A DNA stretch of 64,000 nt, taken from positions 1 to 64,000 of the forward strand of contig NZ_VLKJ01000008.1 of assembly GCF_007830315.1 (NCBI RefSeq), read 5' to 3'. Source of the DNA: Novosphingobium taihuense (GTDB lineage Bacteria; Pseudomonadota; Alphaproteobacteria; Sphingomonadales; Sphingomonadaceae). A program made the translations under genes and the position numbers. Below are positions 57,017 through 64,000 of the stretch, piece by piece; the stretch's first letter is position 1, and every line of letters starts with the position of its first letter. The notes below the pieces were generated by a model. It had not been told where the DNA came from and ran no database searches. It saw nothing but the letters and a program-made list of their open reading frames with translations.

Positions 57017-58363
57017 TCAGGCGTCTTTTGCCAGCCACTCTTCCAGCCACTTGATCGTATAGTCACCCGAGAGGAAATCCGGCTCGTTCAGCAGGCGCTG
57101 GTGGAGCGGGATCGAGGTCTTGGGACCTTCGATGACCATTTCTGCAAGCGCACGCTTGAGCCGCATGATGCAGCCTTCACGGGTGCGGCCATAGACGATC
57201 AGCTTGGCGATCATCGAGTCATAGTACGGCGGGATCTTGTATCCGGCGTAGAGCCCGGAATCGACGCGCACATGCATGCCGCCCGCTGCGTGATAGCTTT
57301 TCACCAGCCCCGGCGATGGGGCGAAGGTGAAGGGATCTTCCGCGTTGATGCGGCATTCGATCGCGTGGCCCTTGAACTCGATCTCTTCCTGCTTAACCGA
57401 GAGCGGCTTGCCATCGGCAATGCGGATCTGTTCGCGCACGAGATCGACGCCTGTGATCGCCTCAGTGACGGGATGCTCCACCTGCAGCCGGGTGTTCATC
57501 TCGATGAAGTAGAACTCGCCGTTTTCCCAAAGGAACTCGATCGTGCCCGCGCCGCGATAGCCCATGTCGGCCATCGCCTTGGCGACGATCCCGCCCATGC
57601 GATCGCGCTCTTCGGCCGAGATAACCGGCGATGGCGCTTCTTCGAGCACCTTCTGGTGGCGGCGCTGCAGCGAGCAGTCGCGTTCGCCGAGATGGATCGC
57701 GTTGCCGTTGCCATCGCCGAAGATCTGGAACTCGATATGGCGCGGGTTGCCGAGGTACTTCTCGATGTAGACCGTGGCATCGCCGAACGCGGCCTTGGCC
57801 TCGCTCCCGGCCTGCTGGATCAGCGTTTCGAGCTCTTCCGGCCCGTTGCAGACCTTCATGCCGCGACCGCCGCCGCCAGATGCGGCCTTGATGATCACCG
57901 GGTATCCAGCCTTCTCGGCAATGGCCCTGGCTTCGGCGATGTCGGAGACCGCGCCGTCTGATCCAGGGACAAGCGGCAGTCCCAGCGCGCCAGCGGTGCG
58001 CTTGGCCTCGATCTTGTCGCCCATCGTGCGGATGTGTTCAGGCTTGGGGCCGATCCAAGTGATGTCGTGCGCTTCGACGATCTCGGCGAACTTGGCGTTC
58101 TCCGAGAGGAAGCCGTAGCCGGGGTGGATTGCGTCAGCGTGGGTGATTTCGGCAGCCGAGATGATTGCCGCGACGTTCAGGTAGCTGTCACGCGCAGCGG
58201 GCGGACCGATGCAGACCGCGTGGTCGGCAAGACGCACGTGCATCGCGTCGGCATCGGCGGTGGAGTGCACCGCGACCGTCTCGATGCCCATTTCGTGCGC
58301 GGCGCGGTGAATGCGCAGCGCGATTTCGCCGCGGTTGGCGATCAGCAGGCGCTTGATGGCCAT
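57017..58363 (-). CDS. accC: Acetyl-CoA carboxylase, biotin carboxylase subunit
   Basis: AccC carboxylates biotin on AccB with ATP and bicarbonate, the first step of fatty acid synthesis. The 448-residue ATP-grasp protein has [38 protein letters not shown] (Gly-rich ATP loop), [30 protein letters not shown] and the final basic region. It lies nine bp after accB and ends before a strong terminator. Confidence 0.98.
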   Translation of the reverse strand: MAIKRLLIANRGEIALRIHRAAHEMGIETVAVHSTADADAMHVRLADHAVCIGPPAARDSYLNVAAIISAAEITHADAIHPGYGFLSENAKFAEIVEAHDITWIGPKPEHIRTMGDKIEAKRTAGALGLPLVPGSDGAVSDIAEARAIAEKAGYPVIIKAASGGGGRGMKVCNGPEELETLIQQAGSEAKAAFGDATVYIEKYLGNPRHIEFQIFGDGNGNAIHLGERDCSLQRRHQKVLEEAPSPVISAEERDRMGGIVAKAMADMGYRGAGTIEFLWENGEFYFIEMNTRLQVEHPVTEAITGVDLVREQIRIADGKPLSVKQEEIEFKGHAIECRINAEDPFTFAPSPGLVKSYHAAGGMHVRVDSGLYAGYKIPPYYDSMIAKLIVYGRTREGCIMRLKRALAEMVIEGPKTSIPLHQRLLNEPDFLSGDYTIKWLEEWLAKDA

Positions 58364-58372
58364 GTGCGGTCC

Positions 58373-58864
58373 TTACGCGATCACGACCAGCGGCTGGTCG
58401 AATTCGACCGGCTGCGCGTTCTCTACGAGGATCGCTTTCACGACACCGGCGGCAGGGGCGGTGATCGGGTTCATGACCTTCATCGCCTCGATGATCAGCA
58501 CGGTATCGCCCGCCTTGACCGTCTGGCCGACAGAGACAAAGTTCGCAGCGCCGGGTTCGGCAGCAAGATAGCAGGTGCCGACCATCGGCGACTTGAGCGC
58601 GTTGGCGCTGTCATCTGCGGGAGCCGCGGCAGGTGCAGCGGCAGCAGGGGCGGTGACAGGAGCGGGAGCAGCAGCGGCAGGTGCCGGAACGGAAACTTGC
58701 GTCACCGGCGCTGCGGTGATCTGGCGGGCGACACGGATCTTGCGTTCGCCATCCTCGACTTCGATTTCGGACAGACCGGTCTCGGCGAGAAGTTCTGCCA
58801 GTTCGCGCACCAGCTTGCTGTCAATCGACATGTTTTCGGCCTTGTCGCCGCGTTCGTGACCCAT
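58373..58864 (-). CDS. accB: Acetyl-CoA carboxylase biotin carboxyl carrier protein
   Basis: AccB carries the biotin that moves between AccC and the carboxyltransferase. The 163-residue protein has an N-terminal helical region ([20 protein letters not shown]), an Ala/Pro swivel (about 50-90), and a biotinyl domain with EAMKVMN (126-132, biotinylated Lys129), 34 residues from the C-terminus as expected. The ATG at 58864 follows GAGGAAACAC and was kept; an in-frame ATG at codon 12 is possible. Confidence 0.97.
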   Translation of the reverse strand: MGHERGDKAENMSIDSKLVRELAELLAETGLSEIEVEDGERKIRVARQITAAPVTQVSVPAPAAAAPAPVTAPAAAAPAAAPADDSANALKSPMVGTCYLAAEPGAANFVSVGQTVKAGDTVLIIEAMKVMNPITAPAAGVVKAILVENAQPVEFDQPLVVIA

Positions 58865-58963
58865 GTGTTTCCTCGCGGGGTATGATTTTCAGGCCCGCGC
58901 CATGCCCCCTTGATGGCAGGCTTGCAAGTGTTCGCGGGCGTTGAAGGTGGAAAAACGGCGCGT

Positions 58964-59416
58964 TCAGAGGCGCGCGGCGGCGTCCAGAGCGACGAGATAG
59001 CTGTTCGCGCCGAAACCGCAGACTGTGCCGAGTGCGGCCATGCCGACATAGGAGTGGTGGCGGAAGTCTTCGCGCTTGTGGGGATTGGACAGGTGTACCT
59101 CGATCACCGGGACCTTGATCGACTTGATCGCATCATGAAGCGCGACAGACGTGTGGGTATAGGCTCCGGCGTTCAGCAGGACGGCTTTCGCGCCTTCGGC
59201 CTGCGCTTCGTGCAGCCAGTCGATCAGATGGCCTTCATGGTTGGACTGGCGCATGTCGATCTCGAAACCGAGTTCGCGGCCGCGATCTTCAAGCATCCCT
59301 GCAATGTCATCAAGCGTCTGCGACCCGTAGATCTCGGGCTCGCGCAGGCCGAGCAGGTTCAGGTTGGGGCCATTGAGCACGTAGACCGTCGTGCCTGGCT
59401 CGAGTGTTTGCGTCAT
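58964..59416 (-). CDS. aroQ: 3-dehydroquinate dehydratase, type II
   Basis: AroQ dehydrates 3-dehydroquinate in the shikimate pathway. The 150-residue-class protein (149 residues) has VYVLNGPNLNLLGLREPEIY, the second active-site block NAGAYTHTSVALHDA, and EVHLSNPHKREDFRHHSY. The ATG at 59416 has GGGGGATC just upstream and was chosen over one 16 codons earlier. It lies 99 bp before accB, the common aroQ-accB-accC order. Confidence 0.97.
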   Translation of the reverse strand: MTQTLEPGTTVYVLNGPNLNLLGLREPEIYGSQTLDDIAGMLEDRGRELGFEIDMRQSNHEGHLIDWLHEAQAEGAKAVLLNAGAYTHTSVALHDAIKSIKVPVIEVHLSNPHKREDFRHHSYVGMAALGTVCGFGANSYLVALDAAARL

Positions 59417-59496
59417 GTGATCCCCCGATCGCGATTTGCCTGCCGTGATAGACGTTGCAGGCAAACGTGCAAGGGACGAGGGCGTGCGAGGGCGCG

Positions 59497-59865
59497 TCAG
59501 CCGCCCGGTGCGATGGCCGGGCCGGGCGGGGATTCCATGGTGTTGTCATAGATCGCACTGTCGGGGGAATCGTCGGTGACGCCACCATTGTCGGCAGCTT
59601 CGCCATAGATCGGCTCGCCACCACCTTCGGGTGCAGGAGCAGGATTGCCGGTCGCAGCCATGCTCAAGGCCTGGCGCGACCGCTGGTCAGCGGCATCGGC
59701 TTTGGCTTCAAGCGCGGCAAGACGCGCTTCCAGCTTCTCGTCGGTTGCCTTGCCGCAGCCGCCGAGGATGGCCGAAAGGGCCACGAGAGCGGGAACGGCA
59801 GCACGTAGAGTCCGCCTGCCATCGAGCAGCAGTTTCATGGAGGGTGTGGCCGACCTTGTTGTCAT
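59497..59865 (-). CDS. Small lipoprotein with coiled-coil segment
   Basis: A 122-residue protein with a lipoprotein signal (hydrophobic about 22-35, lipobox LGGC), a short coiled coil (KLEARLAALEAKADAADQ), and a disordered tail rich in Pro, Gly, Asp and Ala. No family is recognised. The short coiled coil after the lipid anchor recalls trimeric small lipoproteins, but this is only a resemblance. The longer ATG (59865) was kept because the alternative at codon 10 has no ribosome binding site. Confidence 0.72.
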   Translation of the reverse strand: MTTRSATPSMKLLLDGRRTLRAAVPALVALSAILGGCGKATDEKLEARLAALEAKADAADQRSRQALSMAATGNPAPAPEGGGEPIYGEAADNGGVTDDSPDSAIYDNTMESPPGPAIAPGG

Positions 59866-59919
59866 GGCCGTCTCAATAGCAGGCGGAAGTTACCAGAAAC
59901 TAACCAAGAAGACTGGCGA

Positions 59920-60333
59920 TCACCGGTCGCTGCCGCGCACCTTGCCCCACTGGCGGGCAGCGGTGTAGCCGAGGTAGCCGGTGCCGAAGAGGGCATAGAG
60001 CGGCTCGGGCAGGCCATTGAGATAGGCGGACATCCCGGCGGAAATGTCCTGCGCAGCCTGCGGGCGGAACGCCGCGATCAGGCCCATCGGCAGGGCCCAG
60101 AGAATCATGGCGTACATCACATAGAGAAAGCCGGGGCGGGCCCGACTGGTCCAGCGGTCGGCCGAACCGGCCTCGGCCAGAATTGCCGAAATGCGCGTCT
60201 GCAACTGCCTGAGTTCCTGCGTGCCATCGAGCTTGAGGAGTTCGAGCTTTGCCCGGTCGCGGGCGTCCTTGTCGGGGATCACCTTGTCGATGATGCCGGA
60301 GATGGGAGAGATCAGTGCTTCGAGAATACCCAT
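59920..60333 (-). CDS. GTA-type holin family protein (3TM)
   Basis: A 137-residue protein resembling the 3TM holin family found with gene transfer agents of Alphaproteobacteria. It has an amphipathic N-terminus (MGILEALISPISGIIDKVIP), the segment LELLKLDGTQELRQLQTRIS, and hydrophobic helices (GFLYVMYAMILWALPMGLIA and LYALFGTGYLGYTAARQWG). Holins let lytic enzymes cross the membrane. No capsid, tail or endolysin gene is in the window. The ATG at 60333 has AAGGGCG upstream. The tRNA-Pro gene is 116 bp upstream on the same strand. Confidence 0.8.
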   Translation of the reverse strand: MGILEALISPISGIIDKVIPDKDARDRAKLELLKLDGTQELRQLQTRISAILAEAGSADRWTSRARPGFLYVMYAMILWALPMGLIAAFRPQAAQDISAGMSAYLNGLPEPLYALFGTGYLGYTAARQWGKVRGSDR

Positions 60334-60408
60334 TGCGTCGCCCTTTCGCAAAGTTGGACGCGCGATGAGGTAACCATGTCGGCCGATGTAGGAAAACGGT
60401 TTTCAGCA

Positions 60409-60443
60409 AAAAGGCCCGAAACGCGCGAAGCGTCGGGCCTTTT
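60409..60443 (-). terminator. Terminator after tRNA-Pro
   Basis: AAAAGGCCCGA (60409-60419) pairs perfectly with TCGGGCCTTTT (60433-60443), an 11-bp stem with T-runs in its arms. It lies just downstream of tRNA-Pro on the minus strand. Confidence 0.88.
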
Positions 60444-60449
60444 GAAAAT

Positions 60450-60526
60450 TGGTCGGGACGAGAGGATTCGAACCTCCGACCCCCACACCCCCAGTGTGAT
60501 GCGCTACCAGGCTGCGCTACGTCCCG
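60450..60526 (-). tRNA. tRNA-Pro (anticodon GGG)
   Basis: A 77-nt cloverleaf with encoded CCA. On the minus strand it starts CGGGACGTAGCGCAGCCTGG, has the anticodon stem-loop CACACTGGGGGTGTG (loop CTGGGGG, anticodon GGG, codons CCC/CCT) and the T-arm GGTTCGAATCC. It is followed by a strong terminator. Confidence 0.97.
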
Positions 60527-60756
60527 ACCGGAAGCGCGCCTATAGGCAGCACTTTCTTTGATGGCAAGCGCCTGATTGGCGAAAGGTTCGGAGTCCCCGC
60601 CGGTCTGTGCGCATGGCCCGCATTGCCGAGGCTCAGATTGCCTAGACTATTCCAAACTGCTAACCGCGCCGCTTGCAGCAGCCGAGGCCGCGTCTTGCAG
60701 GATATCTGCAGGCGGTGCGGTTGCAAAACCACTGTCGCGATCCCAGAAACGGACCC

Positions 60757-61086
60757 ATGATGCTGAGCACTCTTTCCGCCGCCGCCGCGAATGCCGGACA
60801 ACCGCCTGCCTGGATGAGCTTCCTGCCGCTGGTGGCGATGGGCTTCATCTTCTGGTTCCTGATCCTTCGCCCGCAAATGCGCCAGCAGAAGGAGCACAAG
60901 GCCAAGATCGCTGCGATGAAGAAGGGCGACATGGTCGTGACGGCCGGTGGCCTGATTGGCAAGGTCATCAAGCTCGACGATCATTATGCGGAACTGGAAC
61001 TCGGGCCGAACGTCCGGGTGAAGGCCGTGCGCGCGACCATTGGCGACATCGTGCCGCCTGCAGGTTCCGCGCCCGCCAACGACTGA
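60757..61086 (+). CDS. yajC: Preprotein translocase subunit YajC
   Basis: YajC is the small membrane partner of the SecDF complex. The 109-residue protein has one membrane helix (about 20-38, FLPLVAMGFIFWFLILRPQM) followed by the family signature RPQMRQQKEHKAKIAAMKKG and VVTAGGLIGKV. The ATG at 60757 was chosen to give the family length. It starts the yajC-secD-secF operon (43 bp to secD). Confidence 0.96.
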   Translation: MMLSTLSAAAANAGQPPAWMSFLPLVAMGFIFWFLILRPQMRQQKEHKAKIAAMKKGDMVVTAGGLIGKVIKLDDHYAELELGPNVRVKAVRATIGDIVPPAGSAPAND

Positions 61087-61129
61087 TGGCTAACAACTGA
61101 CTTCTTCCTTTCCTGAAAGCTGACCGCCC

Positions 61130-62737
61130 ATGCTCGATTTTCCGCGCTGGAAGGTGATCTGGCTCTGGTTCATCACGCTGACCTGCGTGGCCGCCGCCAT
61201 TCCCTCGCTCACCTCCACCATGGGCCTTTCGTGGCCGACCGCACTGCCCGAACCCAAGGTAAACCTCGGGCTCGACCTTGCCGGCGGCAGCCACATCCTG
61301 CTCGAGGCTGACCCTGCGCAGGTGCGCCAGCAGCGCATCGAGGGTATGGAGGAATCGGTCCGGAACAAGCTGAAGCAGGATGGAAAAGACATCCGCATCA
61401 GCGACATTTCGAACCGCGATGGCGCGCTGACTTTCGTCGTCGCCGATCCCTCGCAGGTCGATGCGGTGCGCGAGGCCGTGCTGCCGCTGACCAACGGGGC
61501 AGGGCTTACCGGTCAGCGTGACTGGGACATCAACGTCGTTGACGGCAACCGCTTCGTCCTCGCGCCGACCGAGGCCGGGGTGAATCAGGCCGTCACGCAG
61601 GCGATGGACACAGCGGTCGAAGTGGTGCGCAAGCGCATCGACGCGCTCGGCACCAAGGAGCCGACGATCATCCGCTCCGGCCCGACGCGCATCGTCGTGC
61701 AGGTGCCGGGCCTGCAGGACCCGCAGGCGCTCAAGAACCTGCTCGGCCAGACCGCCAAGCTCGAATTCAAGCTGGTCGATACATCGGCCCTGCCTTCGGA
61801 CGTGGCGCGTGGCATCGCTCCTCCGGGCAGCGAGATCGTGCCGTTCATCAGCCCCGCCGAAGGTGGCGGCGTGCCATCGATCGCGGTCAAGCGCCTTGGT
61901 GGCATTCGCGGCGACCAGCTGACCAATGCGCAGCAGACGAACAACCAGCAGACCAACGAACCGGTCGTCAACATCACCTTCAACACCGATGGTGGCGCCA
62001 AGTTTGCCAAGCTGACCACGCAGAACGTAGGCAAGCAGTTCGCGATCATCCTTGATGGCAAGGTGCTGTCCGCGCCGACGATCAACGAACCCATCATGGG
62101 CGGCAGCGCAATCATCTCGGGCCGCTTCACCACCGAAAGCGCCAATGCGCTGGCGATCTCGCTGCGTTCCGGCGCACTGCCGGTGGACCTCAAGGTCGTG
62201 GAAGAGCGCACCGTCGGGCCCGATCTTGGCGCGGATTCGATCCGCAAGGGCATGATCGCGATGGGCGTCGGCACGCTCGCTCTCGCCGTGTTCATCCTTG
62301 TCACCTATGGCCGCTTCGGCGTCTATGCGAACCTCGCGGTGATCATAAACGTGCTGATGATCCTCGGTATCATGGGCATCATCGGCACCACGCTGACCCT
62401 TCCGGGCATCGCGGGTTTCGTGCTGACGATCGGCGCGGCAGTCGACGCCAACGTGCTGATCAACGAGCGTATCCGTGAAGAGCGCCATCGTGGCCGCAAG
62501 GTCACGCAGGCGGTCGAGCTCGGCTACAAGGAAGCCAGCCGCGCGATCTTCGATGCCAACATCACCAACGTCATCGCCGCCGTGCTGATGTTCGCGTTCG
62601 GCTCTGGCCCAGTGAAGGGCTTTGCGGTCGTTCTGATGATCGGCATCGCCACCTCGGTGTTCACGGCCGTGACGCTGACCCGCATGTGGGTTGCCCAGTG
62701 GCTGCGCCGCGCGCGTCCCACCGAAATCGCCCTGTAA
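61130..62737 (+). CDS. secD: Protein translocase subunit SecD
   Basis: SecD uses the proton gradient to help proteins leave SecYEG on the periplasmic side. The 535-residue protein has an N-terminal helix (10-30), the GLDLAGGSHILLEAD motif, a large periplasmic region (about 55-360) and a five-helix C-terminal bundle with GFVLTIGAAVDANVLINERI. Motifs and length are standard. It is followed by secF after 15 bp. Confidence 0.98.
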   Translation: MLDFPRWKVIWLWFITLTCVAAAIPSLTSTMGLSWPTALPEPKVNLGLDLAGGSHILLEADPAQVRQQRIEGMEESVRNKLKQDGKDIRISDISNRDGALTFVVADPSQVDAVREAVLPLTNGAGLTGQRDWDINVVDGNRFVLAPTEAGVNQAVTQAMDTAVEVVRKRIDALGTKEPTIIRSGPTRIVVQVPGLQDPQALKNLLGQTAKLEFKLVDTSALPSDVARGIAPPGSEIVPFISPAEGGGVPSIAVKRLGGIRGDQLTNAQQTNNQQTNEPVVNITFNTDGGAKFAKLTTQNVGKQFAIILDGKVLSAPTINEPIMGGSAIISGRFTTESANALAISLRSGALPVDLKVVEERTVGPDLGADSIRKGMIAMGVGTLALAVFILVTYGRFGVYANLAVIINVLMILGIMGIIGTTLTLPGIAGFVLTIGAAVDANVLINERIREERHRGRKVTQAVELGYKEASRAIFDANITNVIAAVLMFAFGSGPVKGFAVVLMIGIATSVFTAVTLTRMWVAQWLRRARPTEIAL

Positions 62738-62752
62738 GAGGAGGAAGAACCC

Positions 62753-63730
62753 ATGAAACTCCTCAAGCTCGTTCCCGATCACACCAACATCCACTTTCTC
62801 AAGTGGCGCGTGCCGTTCTACATCATCAGCCTCGTGCTGATGGCGGCATCGTGGGGGCTGGTGCTGACCAAGGGCCTCAATCTCGGCGTCGATTTCATCG
62901 GCGGCCAGATGATCCGCGTCACCTTCGAACGCAGCGCCGAAGCGCCTGTCTCGACGCTGCGCGAGGAAGTTGGCAAGCTCGGCTATGGTGAGCCGATCAT
63001 CCAGCGCTACGGCAAGCCGAACGAGATCTCGATCCGCATGAAGCTGCCCGAAGGCGCAGACCATGAAGCGGCGCTGGCCGACAAGATGGCGCGCACGATC
63101 ACGGCTGACATCAAGAAGAACCACGCAGATGCGCGGATCGACGGCGTCGATTCGGTTTCGGGCAAGGTTTCGAAGGAGCTTGGCTGGGACGCGTTCAAGG
63201 CGCTGGGCCTCGCCTCGCTGGCAGTGGCGGCCTATATCTGGCTGCGCTTCGAATGGCAGTTCGGCGTGGGCGCGCTGTTCGCGCTGGTTCACGACGTGAC
63301 GCTGACCCTGGGCCTGTTCGCGCTGACGGGGATGGAGTTCGATCTCAACATCGTCGCTGCGCTGCTGACGCTGATCGGCTATTCGCTGAATGACACCATC
63401 GTCGTCTATGACCGCATCCGCGAGAACATGAAGAAGTTCCGCAAGATGCCGATGCCCGAACTGCTCGACCTTTCGGTGAACGAAACGCTGGCCCGTACCA
63501 TCGTGACCTCGCTCTCAATGCTGATCACGTTAGTGGCCCTGCTGCTGCTCGGCCCCGATGTGATCTTTGGCTTCACCGCGGCGATCACGCTGGGCATCTT
63601 CGTCGGTACCTACAGCTCGATCTACATGGCCGCGCCGATCCTGATCTGGCTCAAGGTCAATCCGAACAGCTTCGTGCCGACCGAGACGGCGCTCGAAAAG
63701 CAGGAGCGGCTTGCGCGCGACGGCGCCTGA
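62753..63730 (+). CDS. secF: Protein translocase subunit SecF
   Basis: SecF pairs with SecD in the accessory translocase. The 325-residue protein has GLNLGVDFIGGQMIRVTFE near the N-terminus, a short periplasmic domain, and the signature LLTLIGYSLNDTIVVYDRIR in the membrane bundle. It ends the operon; AGGAGGAAG lies upstream of its ATG. Confidence 0.98.
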   Translation: MKLLKLVPDHTNIHFLKWRVPFYIISLVLMAASWGLVLTKGLNLGVDFIGGQMIRVTFERSAEAPVSTLREEVGKLGYGEPIIQRYGKPNEISIRMKLPEGADHEAALADKMARTITADIKKNHADARIDGVDSVSGKVSKELGWDAFKALGLASLAVAAYIWLRFEWQFGVGALFALVHDVTLTLGLFALTGMEFDLNIVAALLTLIGYSLNDTIVVYDRIRENMKKFRKMPMPELLDLSVNETLARTIVTSLSMLITLVALLLLGPDVIFGFTAAITLGIFVGTYSSIYMAAPILIWLKVNPNSFVPTETALEKQERLARDGA

Positions 63731-63769
63731 TCGTTCTCGAACCTGAAATGCCCGGAGCGGCGGTGGAAC

Positions 63770-64000
63770 TTAGCGTTCTGCCGCCGCTTCGTCGTAGAAG
63801 GCCGCGAGCGACGCGGCATTGGCGTCCCAGCTGAACCGTTCGGCATTGGCGGCCACTGCCGCTTGACTCGGCGGATTGGCGAGGACTTCGGCAACGCCCT
63901 GCGCAATCGCCTCCGGCGTGCGATCGACGATGCGTCCCGCGCTGTCGTCGAGCACGACTTCGCGCGCGCCGCCAACGTCTGGAATCACCAATGGGGTCCC
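63770..64000 (-). CDS. Glycosyltransferase, C-terminal part (cut by window edge)
   Basis: The last 76 codons of a gene entering from the right edge. The protein reads GTPLVIPDVGGAREVVLDDS, then RIVDRTPEAIAQGVAEVLAN and FSWDANAASLAAFYDEAAAE. The G(T)P-x-VG(G)-x-E(V)V pattern followed by the trailing helices is typical of the nucleotide-sugar-binding end of GT4-family glycosyltransferases. Donor and acceptor are unknown. It converges with secF, 39 bp apart. Confidence 0.82.
   Translation of the reverse strand, partial: GTPLVIPDVGGAREVVLDDSAGRIVDRTPEAIAQGVAEVLANPPSQAAVAANAERFSWDANAASLAAFYDEAAAER

Noticed and set aside
60968..63292. 774-codon open frame on the minus strand
   Set aside because: It lies antisense to yajC, secD and secF. 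Such long shadow frames arise in GC-rich coding DNA; the product has no signature and is rich in His/Arg/Asp, as antisense frames are.

Overview
The window is high-GC chromosomal DNA from a member of the Sphingomonadales, most likely Novosphingobium or a close relative. Supports for this are the alphaproteobacterial gene orders (mreB-mreC-mreD-mrdA-rodA, glyQ-glyS-ppdK, aroQ-accB-accC, yajC-secD-secF), a MutL with the endonuclease motif, short PEP-CTERM proteins, and a glutathione S-transferase that resembles the lignin beta-etherase LigF of sphingomonads. The species is inferred from gene content only; no rRNA gene is present.

Layout. 1-933 is a transposon scar: the start of an IS110-family transposase with a structured leader, abutting the 3' end of an IS3-family element. 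Two identical tRNA-Lys genes follow (934-1131). 1210-7011 is the rod-shape operon on the minus strand, with mutL and a lipoprotein divergent from it (7200-9496). 9501-12069 holds a MaoC-like gene, a DUF1206 membrane protein and a glutaredoxin-MauE fusion facing a MerR regulator across a shared operator. After a DUF2167 protein and ychF comes the most distinctive segment, 14383-18858: two convergent pairs, each a TPR lipoprotein (+) facing a PEP-CTERM protein (-). Both PEP-CTERM genes have a consensus sigma-54 promoter and the same upstream box at the same distance.

18925-29083 holds pth, rplY, tandem TraB/GumN genes, an XRE-regulated membrane protein, glyQS and ppdK. 29141-38938 holds a methyltransferase, comF, hisI, a MerR-acyl-CoA dehydrogenase unit, a cysK operon, an MFS exporter, a PilZ protein and tyrS. 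39007-49978 is rich in envelope and accessory genes: a NamZ-like muramidase, a VWA protein and its probable MoxR partner (split by other genes), an L,D-transpeptidase-SPOR fusion, the LigF-like GST, a TonB-like protein and a DUF4349 lipoprotein. 50120-64000 returns to housekeeping: parE, an LppC/LpoA-like lipoprotein, rsmI-yraN, gshB, a DedA protein, accC-accB-aroQ, a solitary GTA-type holin, tRNA-Pro, yajC-secD-secF and the end of a glycosyltransferase gene.

The strongest leads are the duplicated sigma-54-driven TPR/PEP-CTERM module, three evenly spaced palindromes upstream of the TonB-like gene, a TTAA box shared by the split MoxR and VWA genes, a candidate IS110 bridge RNA, and a low-GC patch inside glyS. 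Start codons were moved from the longest frame where a ribosome binding site, family length or overlapping neighbour argued for it.
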